Positions 50,101 through 62,703 of a DNA stretch of 64,000 nt are shown piece by piece; position 1 is the stretch's first letter; each line of letters opens with the position of its first letter. Both the position numbers and the translations under genes were made by a program. The stretch is taken from NCBI GenBank assembly GCA_035235625.1, contig CP141148.1:1860001-1924000 (forward strand), in the 5' to 3' direction. The notes under the pieces were generated by a model, which saw nothing but the letters and a program-made list of their open reading frames with translations, did no database searches and was not told the origin of the DNA. This DNA is from Saururus chinensis. Its lineage: Eukaryota; Streptophyta; Magnoliopsida; Piperales; Saururaceae.

Positions 50101-53100
50101 TAGGTAGATTCGAATGATTTTTTTTATTTAGAGTATCAAGTGGATTTCATTTTTTCATGACTGAACTCATTCTACAGACACAAAAAAGTTCTCACAGAAG
50201 TATGAATTTATTAATTAATGAACCTACTCAAGAATTATGGAAATAGGTAGCACCAAATATAGATCCGGTAAGAATGTATGTTGAAACTAAGGTCTTACCT
50301 CTCTAAGGAAGAGTTTGGCCATCTAAGCCTTGGGCATTACTTTGGTACATCTTTTTTTCCCAAACTTCATCAAACTGTAATCCACTTTTCTGTTTTGCAT
50401 ATTCATAAATACTCTACATGGTACCCATATAAATTGGATATGACCAGTGAGTATGAAGCAAGAAGTTGACAAATGTATCACGTTCTCCAGAGCTTACTCC
50501 CACTGAGATCATATAGTGTTAGTTCCTATACTATACAGGGCAGTCTAGTCAATGATGTTTATTTCTCTTTGGTTTAGGTTATAGGCATATTAGTCTTTTG
50601 CCCTACATTAACAGGTTCGATCTCCATTAAGAGAATCGGCTCCTCTTTCTCTTGTGAGCATGGTTCGCAATATCTGAGATATCACAGATATATCTGTATC
50701 TTTCGTTTGACCAATACAAGATATGGGGAAGGATTATATCTCAGAGATATCTGTAAAATCGGAGATATATCTCAGGTAATGGCAGTACATCTGAGATATT
50801 AGTCATTATCTGAGATTATTGATCATGTTTTCCAGTTAATAAATGTAATTTATGTCAGTATAGTGTATTCACACTGTTATGATTGTTTTAGATTAATATT
50901 AAGGTTTTTAGATGTAAATATATGCTTAGATTAACAACATCCTTGTAAAAACATTTTTAGGTTGTCGATATTTTATTTCCCAATATCTCCAATATATCTT
51001 ATCTTTAGGTCACTGATAAAAGATATTACGAGCAATGCTTGTAAGACAGCATATTATTCAATACAATTAGTCTTCTTCAAATCAGACAGGAAGTAACAAA
51101 CAGAAGTACTGGGAAGCATAGCATACACCCAAATAAATCCAAAATTATAAATAAATCCCAGACTGATACATGATTTCAATAGTTCAATTGAATGGTTCTT
51201 TAAACAATTCAACTACCTTCACTTTTTACTGAAACTGCATTATAATTATACTGTTTCCCAGCAAAATGAAAACAATACCCTCAACCTTGAATTTTTAATT
51301 CATCTTGGCCATAATCATTTAAACCACATTACCAGCACCCCTCCCCCCCCCAAAAAAAAATGCAAACTCAATATAAACAGAAACAGGTTTCGCTAAAATC
51401 TGGATCAGTTTACACTCTAAAGCCGAAAGTGGATATAATGCCCATATTCCAACTACAGACTCCATCCTAAATGAACTACAATCTATTTATATCTAATTTT
51501 ATTCTACCTGACGATATTTGGACAAACTAAAAATAATAAATATAATGTTACTTGAAACTTTATACACCTGCAAGAAATCCTCTTGTTTGAAGCGGTCAAC
51601 ACCAGGAGAAGGATACCAGACCTGTAATAATAATTGCCCAAGGAAACTTAAAACAAAAGAGCACCAGTGAAAAAAATAGTAAATATCTTTTCTACTCTAT
51701 ACATAGACAAGATCTGGATAGCAAATAGAATTTTTGCTTACAATGCATCCCATTACCTGCATTCCTCGATGACCATAGTCTAACCAAGAGACTTCCTCAA
51801 TGAGGTTTGCTTTTTCCTCTGACTGTCCACAAGTGACCCAGAATAATTCCACAGAGTCTGAGAGTTCGCTTTCACGCCCATCATCTAAATCGAGCAGTGA
51901 AAGCTCACCATTTGTCCGCAATATCAAACATCTGACATCCCATAGGAATCCATTATTTTAAGAGATAAACTGCGTTTAATTTCTGCAGTTCTTTTGTTCT
52001 TTTATTAAGTAATAATACAATATACTACAAAAGTGCACCTAGTAGGTTGCCAAGAGAACAATTTAGAAGAAATTCCAGAATCTTCCTCTGCAGATAAACC
52101 TTGTTTCCCTAGTTGATCTGGAATGAAACGCATAGCTGCAGGGTGGCTCTTCGCACTCATGATTGAAAGCTCTCGTACTGTAGAAAGCTGTTTGTCATTT
52201 TATTACTTACAAAATGTATAGAATAAAAAACAAAATCCTTGTTCAGAGCATTTACCAGAAATAATAATCATAGTAGGCAAATACATATAATAAAAAAATT
52301 ACCTCTACAGTAGGAGTTTTAGAAGGTGCTATTTCACCAGATATCTTTACGTGGATTATGTGAACATCAAATGGCCGATAAGTGACAAGAATATAATCTT
52401 GGAGCACATCCATAACCATAGGCTTCCCCAGCAAGGCTTTCCGGCAAAGCAAAGAGCTCTGATCAAGATGATATCTTGGGTAGAAAAGCAACTCATATCT
52501 GAAGATGGGGCCAAGTTTTGTGTCAATATTCAAATAATTGTCTAAATAAGAATCATCATTACAAGAAGATATACGCAGGAACAGCGTTGGCACATCAACT
52601 TGCGATCTACACCATTTGTGCTCTAATTGTATGAAGAAGTAAGCAAAAAGTGACAACAATCTACTTCAATGTCATAAACTCTCTTCACAGATTCATGTCA
52701 ATGGGCAAATAAAAAAAAGAAGCATCACTCACATTACTTCAAATAGAACTAGTCTTGATAGACACACAGACAAAATAAGGCTTAATTCTGTCAAAAACTA
52801 TTACTCAGAAAACTATTGCCCCAGCCTTCAGGCAATGTCAGGCAAAAAGCCACATGAAGCCACAATATCCCCCAAAAAAGAAAAACCTAGGAAAATTTGA
52901 AAGAAACAAAAATAACCTGCCTTGATAGGGTAAAGTCAGATGCTAGCTAACACACAGACGATGTAAATAAGGAACCTTTACAAAAAGATTTTTTAAAAAA
53001 AAATATAGGACAAAACTAGCATTTTTTAAGTTAATTGACTTGGGAAAACAGTCATTGTGTATTATGTTGGAGGGGATGTGAATCAAGGGATCATCTCTTC

Positions 53101-56100
53101 TTCCAATGTGAATTCTCAAAACATGTCCGGAAAGAAGTGCTTCAAACTTGCAATATATGGAAATTTGTAAATTCATGGAGTGATGTAATTGGATGATTCA
53201 ATTCAGCAAGCGGAACCCAATGGCCAGAATAATCATGAGAATTCTTTTTAATTCATGCTTGTGGCATACTTGGAAAGAGAGAAACCTAAGAATTTTTAAG
53301 ACTCTCAAAGATCTCCTTTTCAAGTCTCCAATGAATTCTTCAAGATGCCGAGGACAAAGTGTTCGCATCAAATCTGGAGGAATAAATTCAGCCTTTACAT
53401 TCTTTCATGTCATTTCTCTTTTGAGATGTTCCCTTGTACTGCCTTTGGCTTCTTTGGCTTTTAGCCTCTCTTTTTTTGTTTTTGGAGGTCGTCCCTTGTA
53501 CGCCTATCTATATTGGTTCCACTTGGCTTGTCTGTAATACTATTTACTCCAAAAAAATCATAAAGAAATAAAGACCTCCATAATGCCAAACAGAAAAGGC
53601 AAAAAAAAATCAAGCTTTAATCCACACTTTATAAATGTGATATACACTCCTTGGATAGAAGAATTCATCAAGCTGAGATGAATCTGATAGGGGAATGCTT
53701 TGTTCAGGGATCCTTATAAACTGCAAGGTCTCTGAAGGACTATGGACAATAGCAAGCAAATGACACATCATAAATTGGTAGATCTTTTCAATATTCCAAA
53801 TGCATAAACAACATGAGGATCATTAGGGTTCCACTCAATGTACGAGATAGCTCATATAGTGCTTTCTTTCAGTCATTCATGCACTTGAGATATAATCAAA
53901 TCCTCCATCCACCTCTAAAAAACTCTAAAAATTGGGTTCAACCATGCTAAGCTGATAAACACATCTCGTTACCGATAACTGTCGCCAATTTGCCCAATGG
54001 CACATCAATTTGAATTGATGTAAAAGCAAAAAGGAACTTTTAAATATCAGTTTTTTTGCCAAAAACATCAGTGTTAGAGAATTTGGACTCAATTTCCAGC
54101 AGGGTTACTACTACAAAGGTTATGATGGAACAAGGTATACTATGAAGTTTATGAGTATCACTAGAGCTTGAGCAATTTTTGTCTCCATAACTGAAATGTC
54201 ATGGTCTGTATCCAGCATCTAAACCAACCATAAGATTCCAAATTATGCAAAAACAATCAGGACCAAGTTTCAAACTAGTTGGTGATAACATCTCTTACTT
54301 TAAAGGCAGAGCGCGAATTTAGGACATTGAAGATTTCATCACAAAAGATGTCAGCATAACAGTTAATTAACTGATGCAAAGCACTTAAAGTAGCTGCACG
54401 ACCAAGAACATCATGGAGGCTAGTAATTAACAAGTAAAGATAGAATCGAATTGTAACAAATGCTTTCACCAGGAAAAAAGGGCAAAAACAAACAAAATCA
54501 TTATACAAAAAAAGTGAAAAGGTAGCAAGGAACTGCTCTTACATATCAGAAGACTCCACATAGTTACAAACTACAACAATCTTCCCTAACCACAGCAGGC
54601 CTTTACACTGAATCATCTGTTCCTGAGTAATATCTCCAAACACACGCCATCTTTTGGAACGTATATCATACAAAATCAGTCCATGAAGCCCTGCAACTGC
54701 CAAGTACATTCCATCTTTGCTTGCTACTACGTGTAATATTGGCCAGTTTTGTGAGATGTATGACACCTGGAAAAGAAGATATAAGAAAAATTACATCAAA
54801 TTGTAGACTTTAAGATCATAGGCTACATGGTCCTCATCAGTCACGAATTTTGACAATTCGAAAATACTGACTATATAATGCAACTGTTCTAGGGTAGAGA
54901 TTTCACTTCAACACACATGTGGATCAACAAATAACTTTTTCATGGCTTATGTATGTAATCCAAACACTTAACTGGAATGTTAAGATATACTATTTTGAGC
55001 TCATCCGTATCTTCAGACTGGACCACCATAATACGATCATCTCCATAAATCACTTGACGAACATATGTGGTGCCTGAATTTCCCCTATTAAGACAGCATT
55101 TTCCAAAAGAAAAGGCAAGAATCCTCTCTATAGACCTCTCCTCAACAGCGTGAAGTCTATAACCATATTCATCCCACTGTATCAAAGAGGTCCCACCAAT
55201 TAAAGGTTCATACTTGAGATCCTGATTTGGTTTCACAACTGGAGAAGAGACAGAACTTATTCCAATTTGACGAATTGTGCACATTAAGCGGCAGCCAGAT
55301 GCAGACCACACAGCAAGGCCTCTGCATTTCCAACCTACTGCAAATGCTGTATTATCAGGGGACCAAGCAATACAACTTACAGAACCAGTATCCTCTACTG
55401 AGTACCTGCAAAGATTCCACATATTTATTATTTATCACTGTAAAAAGTAATATTTGCCCAACATATTAAAGTACAAAAGGGTTGAGTTGTACACCTAACT
55501 AAAAGCATTAAAGGACTTAGCCCACAGACTTACCCCCAGTCATACAGAGAGACAGTTCGAAGAAGTGATGCATTCCCCTCTGCTATGTCATATAATTGAA
55601 CAGCTCCTCTCCGACACCCAACAGCAAGAAGTTGTTGCTCTGAAGCCACTGCGGCACACACGGCATCGCTAGAGTCCAACCATCTTTCAGCTTTAATAAA
55701 GTCAGTTTGTTTTAAGCCTTTCTTACTTGTTGAAAAAAATGCAACTTGACCAACAGAATACACAACAACAAGCAACCTCAACGGCAATGAAAGTTCGAGA
55801 TATACAATAGCGGAACTGAGGTTGGAAGTTGACATTCTTGAAATGTCATCAGAAGTACAGCCATTTTCGCAAGAGAAAAACTGTGCTTTAGTGACTTGAT
55901 TTGGGGCCCCATAGTGGTGATGTATGTCAAAAGAGCCACAGAACTGAATGAAAGAGTAACAAGAAAAAAATGAATGTCCAAAGTGAAAGACCACCCAAAG
56001 GATTTCTAAACATAACTATATCAAAGTGTTATTGACATAATCAGCATCAGATGCTTGTGTCAGGATTTTCACCAAGATACTTAGCGTTCTAAATAATTTC

Positions 56101-59100
56101 ACATGACTCCACAAAACCATCACCAATGTGGAGAGGCGCTGCAAGCAGTGTAAATGGGACAAATCATATTTGGATAAAAAAGGGGCATTTTACATGGCAA
56201 TCTTATAAAGTCACATGAAAGTAACATACTGTTTACCAATCTCCAATACCCAAGGCCTATACTAGGAGGCAAACATGTTCAGATGAAAAAAATTGTACAT
56301 TGCTTCATAATCATGTTATGCTTTAAATAATGCATTAATTGGTGAAAATTTGATTAGAATGTCTTCCAATAATTTACAATGCTAAGATGTTGCATTTTTT
56401 CCATGATCCTTGCAGGCAGAACTCAAAACATATATTCATATAAACAGACAACGACCAGTGATTTTTCTTTTACTAAGTATAAAGGATACTGCCTCATCAC
56501 AAAGAAGAAATAGGTCTGCATAAATGTGTGAGAGGCAGGTAATGGAAATGACTATTTACAAGGAAAGCAGGTCAATGGACGAACTCTTATCTGATCAAGT
56601 TCACCCGATTTAAAACATAAACTGCAGCTGGAACTTTCACTCTCAAGCAGAAAGCAAATAACCAAGGATAAAAAACATCATGTCCAAAAGCAACGATCAA
56701 CAGCTTTTTCACGTCAATGACTATTGCAGCCAGTACACTATAAGTCCTTTCTGACCATCATCATCATCATAGATCTCAACAACTTTTAGGCCAACTCTTT
56801 ACCACAAATTTGAAAAAAGGAAAAAAAGGATCATTTCACTCACGGTAATGACAAGAAATGCAAATGTACCTCTCCTTTCCAAGACACAAGATGTAAGGAT
56901 CCATTTGAAAGCCCAAATAGAATATGCTTGTTGTCGCATACAAAATTACTCCTAGAAAAAACATTTACACCATAAACATATTTCTATGAAGCTTTCAGCA
57001 ATTTAAACATGAAGAAAGACCAGGACCCCTACATTGTCAAGCTCTTGACTGAAAAGGGTAGCTTCTCAGAAAGAACTAGAGATATACTCGTAAGAAAAAG
57101 ACCAGAATGATGTTTTCCGCCTATCAATAATTTTCGCTCAGTAACCTGGATCTTAAAGATGTGAAGGTAATATGATGAAGTCTGCATGAAAAAATCAAAA
57201 ATTTGTCAGCAATGTACCATATCATGTTCGTACACATAAACCAGTAAATAAAGAATTAGCAATGTCATAACCGCATTACTAAATCATTGAGTAAAGTAGA
57301 TGTCAAAATGAAAAAAAAAATTAAATTAATCATCTTCAGTTCTTGTCCCTACTACTTGGTTTGCAATGTAATTCTGCTCTACTACAGGCTGTTTCTGTTA
57401 TGAACCCTACTAGTCAGAGTTCTGCAATTGGGTGAATGAGGGACGAAGAGAGGAAGAAGTCTTCCACTGGTTCAGGCTGAACCAGAAAAGGGGACGAAGG
57501 GCTAGGGGAGAGAGACATCGGGGAGAGAGAGAAGAGATTAGGGCTAATTAATTTCCTTCCTCCAAACAAAGCGCTAAGCCTACTACATAATTCAACCCGT
57601 AATGGGCTTGATTACTTTCCTAGTTAGCCTTATGGGCTTATAACAGAAATTAAACAAAAGACCTAATAACCTTATGGGCTTACAAGAAAAATAAAGAAAC
57701 TACTAATAGACTAATTAAATAACGATCCATAACAGTTTCTGCACTTAATGAGCTAAATCTCTAAATATCTCACACTACGTTCTACTTTGTCCTCAAAATT
57801 TGAGACACTCAACAAGTCCCAGCCATGAAAAGTCACCTCGCTCTCTCGCCAAGGTGGCAAGATAAATTATCAAGAAGATCCTCTCCAATATTCCTATATT
57901 AATAATTTTGTCTTTCAAAAATTTTCCTTAATATCTCAAGGCCTATCAAAGGACTTGCCTTGGGAGCTCAAGGAGAGGATCTTGGCTGAGATCTCCAATT
58001 TCACTCTTTTCCCAACTTTTTTTCCAAAAAGACTTAATCAAATTAACTTAATTTTGCTCAATCTCAAAAACTTTCCTTAAAAAACTATCTTTCCCAATCT
58101 CGCCAAGATCTTGAATTTTCGGCCTATGTAAATGGAGGCCGGCATAAAGACAACAATTCTTGGTCACAAGTTATATCACTTAACTGGTGTCGTCTAAAGT
58201 CCCTTTGAAGGGGCTACTTGCACAGGATTTCATTCCCACACCTTAAATGAGGAAAAATTTCCCCAACTGCATGTGATTTTGAAGATTTGTAGTAGCTTAT
58301 TGCGCAAAACAAAAGTTCTTACGAGGTTAATCACAAGGGTTTTATTCTCACAGTTATACTGCAGGAAAAAATATCACGAATTAGTCACCTATAACTTTTT
58401 GGAGCGGAAAAATTGTCACAAATTAGTCAGACTGCATTCAACTTTTTAAAGCAACAAATTTTTCTGCATTAGTCATTTTCTACCGTGGTTCCTATGATTA
58501 TTTCAAAACTTCCCTTACTATAAATAGTTTGCCTTCATCAGTGTGATTTAATTTCCACATTTCTGAACCTGTGCAAAATTTCTAACACTCATCTTGCTTA
58601 GCTGCTGGAGCCGACTACCTATACACCTTCCCTAGCCCATAAAAGCACCCCATCCTCTTGACCTAGCCATACTCCATCTCCCACCCTACAACTTGACCAA
58701 TTCCCAATATGTATTTGTGAAATTTACAAGGTGAACTTACATGTCATTTGAGACACTTGTTATATAGTGCATTTACATAGCATTGTCGAATAAGGTTGTT
58801 TTAACACTTGCACACATTTTAATTTTGTGACTTTATGTGTGTGTTGGGAAAGCCCTGTCAAACAGGGGGTGGGGGGAGTGTTTCCCCAGACCAGCGACAA
58901 CCAAGTTCACCCTGCCGCCGACCACTGCCTGCCGAACAACGGCAATGCTCCTTCACTGGCCGGTGCACACAACATCTAGTGTAAGCATAAGCTCAGACTA
59001 GTTTTTTCCATATGGTATACATGCAATCACATACATTTAAATGGTACGAGGAAACATATCCAAAAACTTGGCTAGGGGAAAAGTCATGATTCATTGTGTA

Positions 59101-62100
59101 ATCATGGGATTGTCTTCTCCTGGTAAATTTTGTTTTGCAAAAGAAAACATAGCAAATCCTCAAAATCACATGCAGGTGGGGAAATTGTCCCTAATCAAGG
59201 TGTGGAAATAAGATCCCTGGACTAACCCCTCCTCGGGGGAAAATAATCCCCTACAATTGCACAAAGAACCACAACAAATCTTTTCACATACTATTTTAAT
59301 TCATGTGATTATAAATATTTATGCATGAACATGTGTAATCACATATGGCTAAGATAGTAACAAAAATAATATATATGAAAGTGTTAAACCAACCATATCC
59401 AACATATTATACAAATGCACCATAAAATAAGTGTCAAAAATAACATATTGATTATGCACATGAAGAGAAAAGACATAAAAAATATTTAACTATTGAGAAG
59501 GCCGGGTTGGAGGAGGGTAAAGACGGCGAATAAGACAAAAAATGGTGCTATTACAAGTTAGGAAGACAAGTGAGAAAGATGGTTCTTTTATGAGCTATTA
59601 GAAAGTTGTATTGGCAGTGGGTCCGGAGTGGTGGCTAGGTCAAGAGAGTTAACATGTTGGAAATTTTTCATATGTTAAGAAGTGTGGAAATAAGATGGTT
59701 CTTTTATGAGCTATTAGAAAGTTGTATGGGCAGTGGGTCCGGAGTGGTGGCTAGGTCAAGAGAGTTGACATGTTGGAAATTTTTCATATGTTAAGAAGTG
59801 TGGAAATAAGATGACAAATCATTAAGGAAAATTATATACAAGTAGGGAAATTTTGAAAGTCACATGAACCACGATGGAAAATGACTAATGCTAGCAATTT
59901 TGTCGCACTAAAAAGTCGTGAGCAACTAACTCGTAACCATTTTCCACACCAAAAAGTCACATATGACTAGCACGTGATTTTTTTTCCCCACAGATTGCAG
60001 GATTGTGGAAATAAAATCCCTCGCAACTAATCTACCCTTTGAATAGTTTGATAACAAGTAACTACTCTTCTCTATTGCCCAAAGAGACATTTCTCACTCC
60101 CTAACACAATCATCTTTAATCGAATCTAGTCTTTCCTCCCATTCATTGCAATAATCTAATTTCATCCACATTCGAAATATTCATGTTCTTTTAAGTCTCC
60201 CAAATCTAGGTATGTCAAATACAGTTGGTCTCATCACTTCCCACCCATATCTCCTTCAACATAGTTCACCATGTCAACCATGATCCAATCCACAACAACT
60301 TTAGATTTCTCTCTAAATCCAACAAGGAGACAATTACCAAACTTAGTCCTACATTCTAACAAATTCCCATGATGATTGAAAAATCTCTTTTTGCCTAATG
60401 CTCCCCTCCCCACTCTATCCCTTCCTATCCTCATCTTCCAACAATAAACCATTGAAAAATAAACATCAACGTCAACCTAGCTGCATCGTCATGGTCTTGG
60501 AGTTCACCAAGCCATGATAGTGTGCAGATGGTATTTTCACGATTAGTACAAAAAGAAAAATGCCATGACAGATTTCTAATGTGAATACATTGCAAAATTG
60601 GAAATTCTTGCATCACCTTACCCATAGCCCTTGCAATCAAAACCTCGTACATGATCTTTATAATGTCACCTATAATAATTTTTATCTTTGACATCCATCG
60701 ATAGTAATTTAAAGACTCTATCATAAGTTTCTTCTAGGTCAGTAATAATAAGATAAATATATATTTTTCTCCGTAAGTATCTATGTCAATAGCCTAAATA
60801 GCTACACAGCTTCCTTAGTCAACTTACATGTCAGAGGGAAGATAAGCCAAGCCAGATTCTCTAGCTCAGATTGGCTCAACTTGGTTCAGCTCGAAGATAT
60901 ATATGTTATGTAGATGACAGCCACAAAAGGAGACATAGATTGGGATGCATCCAATATAATAATGACAAGTTGGATGATGCAGAGAGCAGCATTTTAAGTA
61001 TGTCTGGCTAGAGCACCCCAATTAAAATCAAGAAAATTCTATAGGACCGATATTTGACCAATCATGTTTTATGGAGACGAATGCTAGGTGACAAAGAAGA
61101 GCTATCCTGACGAGATGAGTGTAATGAAGATGAAAATGTTGAGGCAAATGCATAAGAAGGCAAGAAGAGAGAGTATTTCTAATGTCAACATTAGGGAGAG
61201 CCTAGCGGTGGCCCCAGTAAGCAGGAAGATTTGAAAAAGCCATCTGAGTTTCTTTAGGCACGTCCAGAGGTGATCAGAGACAACATCTATCAAAAGATAT
61301 ATCTAAAGAAAAACATGGACAACATCTGTAAAAAAACTAGTGCACATCTATATTGCCGAGACCCAATAACTGGGATGTAAAAAATGATGATGGTGATGAT
61401 GATAATAATATAGTAAGGCTAATTTTCATGTCGTATCACTTAAATTTTCTTTTATACTACCAATAATAAAACATACATTTTAATACTCATTTTAAGCTGG
61501 AATTTTTTGCAAGTAAATTGATCTTGTATTATTAGACATGAAAAAAAATTTAGCCAGCTAGCTTTGGGTTGAGCAAGTTTTGACTGGCACCGAAAGTGAT
61601 CAAGCACAAGCCAAGCTGCCAAAAAGTTTGACTTGGCTCAGCTTAAGATCACCCTACTTAATACAATAAAAAACAGGTTTTTAGAGACTTGACAATTCTT
61701 CCAACCTCCTAGCACAATCATTTGTACAACCACAAGTTATCCTTTGTGGCTTCCTGGTACTAACATACCTAAGGCTTACTTCTTAAAAGTAACATCTAGC
61801 ATTTCAGCTACATCATGTTCTTCACATCTAAAACACATCCATGCGTGGAGGGCAGCCCTCCAGTAGTGCTCCTTAAGCTGAACGCACAGTAAAAAAGGTA
61901 GCCACATCAGCTAAGAAAAATTATGTAACTTGATTTGATCAGATATCAGCAAGCTATAAACTTTGCATTCTTTCCATTTTCTTTTATCCTGATTATCTCC
62001 CAGGAAATATGAAGAAGATTTATAATGAAGTCCAATTTAAGCAAAATATTGGAAGTCCCCACTGAAATATGAGAACCGACTATAATGGCAACCAATGTGC

Positions 62101-62593
62101 TTCACCCAATTTGCTGCAAACACTTGAATTCCATTTCCTCCTTTAGTGCACATAAAAATTGAACAAAAGTGAGAGAAACAGAAATCAAATATTCAACACA
62201 TACGACCAGAAGACACTCACAATGACCGCAACCAACTTGGCGTCGGGGCTCCAGACCGCCTGCAGATTCTCCCCCTCACTCTGCACCGACTCAGAATCCC
62301 TCATGTGCTTGCCCAATCTCACCTTGTGCTTGAACACCCAATTCCAAACCAAGTCAAAATTCAGAACCCATTAAACCACAAATGCCACAGAAGATATACA
62401 TGCGATCAAAGCCATAACAGGGGATCAAAGGCCGAGGTGGAACCTGAGAGGCGCTCCAGAGCTCGAGATGGGTGGGACCCACGACGAGGAGGCGGCCACC
62501 GACGGTCCTGAGGTATACGATCTGCTGGGACGGGGCGGCGCAGAGGCCCGGCAGCAGCGGGACCACCTGCGGCCACCCGTAGGCCATGTACAT
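41101..62593 (-). CDS. RIC1: RIC1 homologue, Rab6-type GEF subunit (23 exons, intact)
   Basis: RIC1 pairs with RGP1 as a guanine nucleotide exchange factor for Rab6/Ypt6-type GTPases at Golgi and endosomes (family knowledge). Exons, in transcript order: 62593-62444, 62322-62221, 57181-57033, 56951-56870, 55943-55534, 55405-54973, 54766-54543, 52498-52303, 52187-52039, 51931-51757, 51621-51568, 49547-49368, 49207-49095, 47979-47797, 47348-47291, 46407-46348, 46089-46048, 45970-45843, 45726-45591, 45511-45434, 41944-41828, 41324-41262, 41184-41101. They total 3,366 nt, giving 1,121 aa, all GT-AG and in frame. The start MYMAYGWPQVVPLLPG matches plant RIC1. WD40/beta-propeller-like N-terminal segments (LQAVWSPDAKLVAV, SCIAWSPDNTAFAVGW) precede the RIC1 domain (about 710-1010; LECLL-type and AACYIL/LRLLQ helices). 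Introns hold several transposons. Confidence 0.94.
42075..42383 (+). repeat. 5' LTR of the Gypsy element
   Basis: 309 bp. It begins TATTATG rather than TGTTATG because the terminal TG is mutated, and ends ...GGGGTTACAACA. It carries an AATAAAG-type poly(A) motif near 42,272. The matching copy is at 45102-45410. Confidence 0.93.
42385..42396 (+). other. Primer binding site (initiator tRNA-Met type)
   Basis: TGGTATCAAAGC starts one base after the 5' LTR. It differs by one base from the usual TGGTATCAGAGC, the complement of the tRNA-iMet 3' end. Confidence 0.85.
42448..45084 (+). pseudogene. Broken gag-protease of the Gypsy element
   Basis: The N-terminal part (42448-42711) is Gln/Ala-rich, as in gag leaders. 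The gag domain is at 43,840-44,053, with the segment FPIFKGDEPEEWVSRVRRFF. The zinc knuckle is at about 44,412-44,453, a CX2C...HXC variant. The aspartic protease motif VLIDTGSTHSFI has its catalytic DTG at 44654-44662. Stops occur inside the gag leader, after the gag domain and after the protease. The last readable piece (about 45,040-45,084) resembles the end of a pol chromodomain region, pointing to an internal deletion of the RT-integrase part. Confidence 0.8.
45102..45410 (+). repeat. 3' LTR of the Gypsy element
   Basis: 309 bp, from TGTTATGATTCCG to GGTTACAACA, followed directly by the target duplication GTAAC. No clear polypurine tract is visible just upstream, where the sequence reads GCGGAAGCAGTGGTGAAT. 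Confidence 0.93.
50657..51039. mobile_element. MITE-like element in RIC1 intron 11
   Basis: The left end AGCATGGTTCGCAATATCT matches the inverted right end AGCATTGCTCGTAATATCT over about 19 bases with three mismatches. The interior is AT-rich and full of 'GATATATCTGTATC'-type short palindromes. CTTGT occurs beside both ends and may be the target duplication. There is no coding capacity. Confidence 0.6.
53030..53570 (+). mobile_element. LINE 3' remnant with zf-RVT domain in RIC1 intron 7
   Basis: The plus strand at about 53,053-53,160 reads CVLCWRGCESRDHLFFQC, the C-x2-C...H-x4-C pattern of the zinc-binding domain that ends plant LINE reverse transcriptases. After a frame change it continues with NSCLWHTWKERNLRIF. 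A T-rich tail region with short readable pieces follows to about 53,560. It is a dead copy, antisense to RIC1. Confidence 0.75.
57396..57734. mobile_element. Solo LTR in RIC1 intron 2
   Basis: 339 bp bounded by TGTTATGAACC and GATCCATAACA (terminal inverted TGTTATG/CATAACA), with a perfect 5-bp target duplication GTTTC at 57391-57395 and 57735-57739. No internal region or second LTR is present, so this is a recombined solo LTR. Its ends resemble those of the Gypsy element in intron 20, but the body differs. Confidence 0.85.
58190..60040. mobile_element. Long inverted-repeat (foldback/MULE-like) element in RIC1 intron 2
   Basis: About 200 bp at 58,325-58,535 recurs in inverted, diverged form at about 59,815-60,035; for example CTTCCCTTACTATAAATAG is matched by the complement of the stretch at 59,826-59,855. 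A second inverted match joins 58,220-58,340 with 59,080-59,230. The interior has no coding potential I recognise and includes a 116-bp tandem duplication. It looks like a non-autonomous DNA element; its exact ends and target duplication were not found. Confidence 0.55.
59581..59812. repeat. 116-bp perfect-period tandem duplication
   Basis: 59581-59696 and 59697-59812 are two head-to-tail copies differing at two positions by eye (TTGTATTGG/TTGTATGGG and GTTAACA/GTTGACA). Such a low difference implies a recent duplication within an older inverted-repeat element. Confidence 0.92.
60905..61345 (+). mobile_element. LINE reverse-transcriptase 3' fragment in RIC1 intron 2
   Basis: Translated in pieces on the plus strand it resembles the end of plant LINE reverse transcriptases: a 'KSRKFYRT...MFYGDECWVTKK' segment, then 'EMSVMKMKMLRQMHKKARRESI', 'NIRESLAVAPV' and a final 'FLxHVQR'-like stretch. 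Stops and frame breaks are frequent. It is a dead 5'-truncated copy in antisense orientation to RIC1. Confidence 0.75.
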
Positions 62594-62683
62594 CTTCGCG
62601 AATTTGCCCGAAGGCGAGGCGCCGGAGATTGACCAGATCGCCGGAGGAAATGCACACGCACTAACTAGATTCCCGAATCAATG

Positions 62684-62703
62684 GAGAGAGAGAGAGAGAG
62701 AGA
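62684..62703 (-). repeat. (GA)n microsatellite upstream of the RIC1 start
   Basis: About 20 nt of pure GA dinucleotide (CT on the coding strand), some 90 nt upstream of the RIC1 ATG, so probably in its leader or core promoter. The neighbouring LACS2 gene has a similar CT run in its leader. Confidence 0.85.

Noticed and set aside
50608..50626. T-loop-like GGTTCGATCTCC as a tRNA gene
   Set aside because: No matching cloverleaf or A-box upstream; a chance word in intron DNA.
62425..62661. Alternative minus-strand frames overlapping RIC1 exon 1
   Set aside because: They begin at non-ATG codons and overlap the RIC1 frame, which matches the family from MYMAYGWPQ onward.
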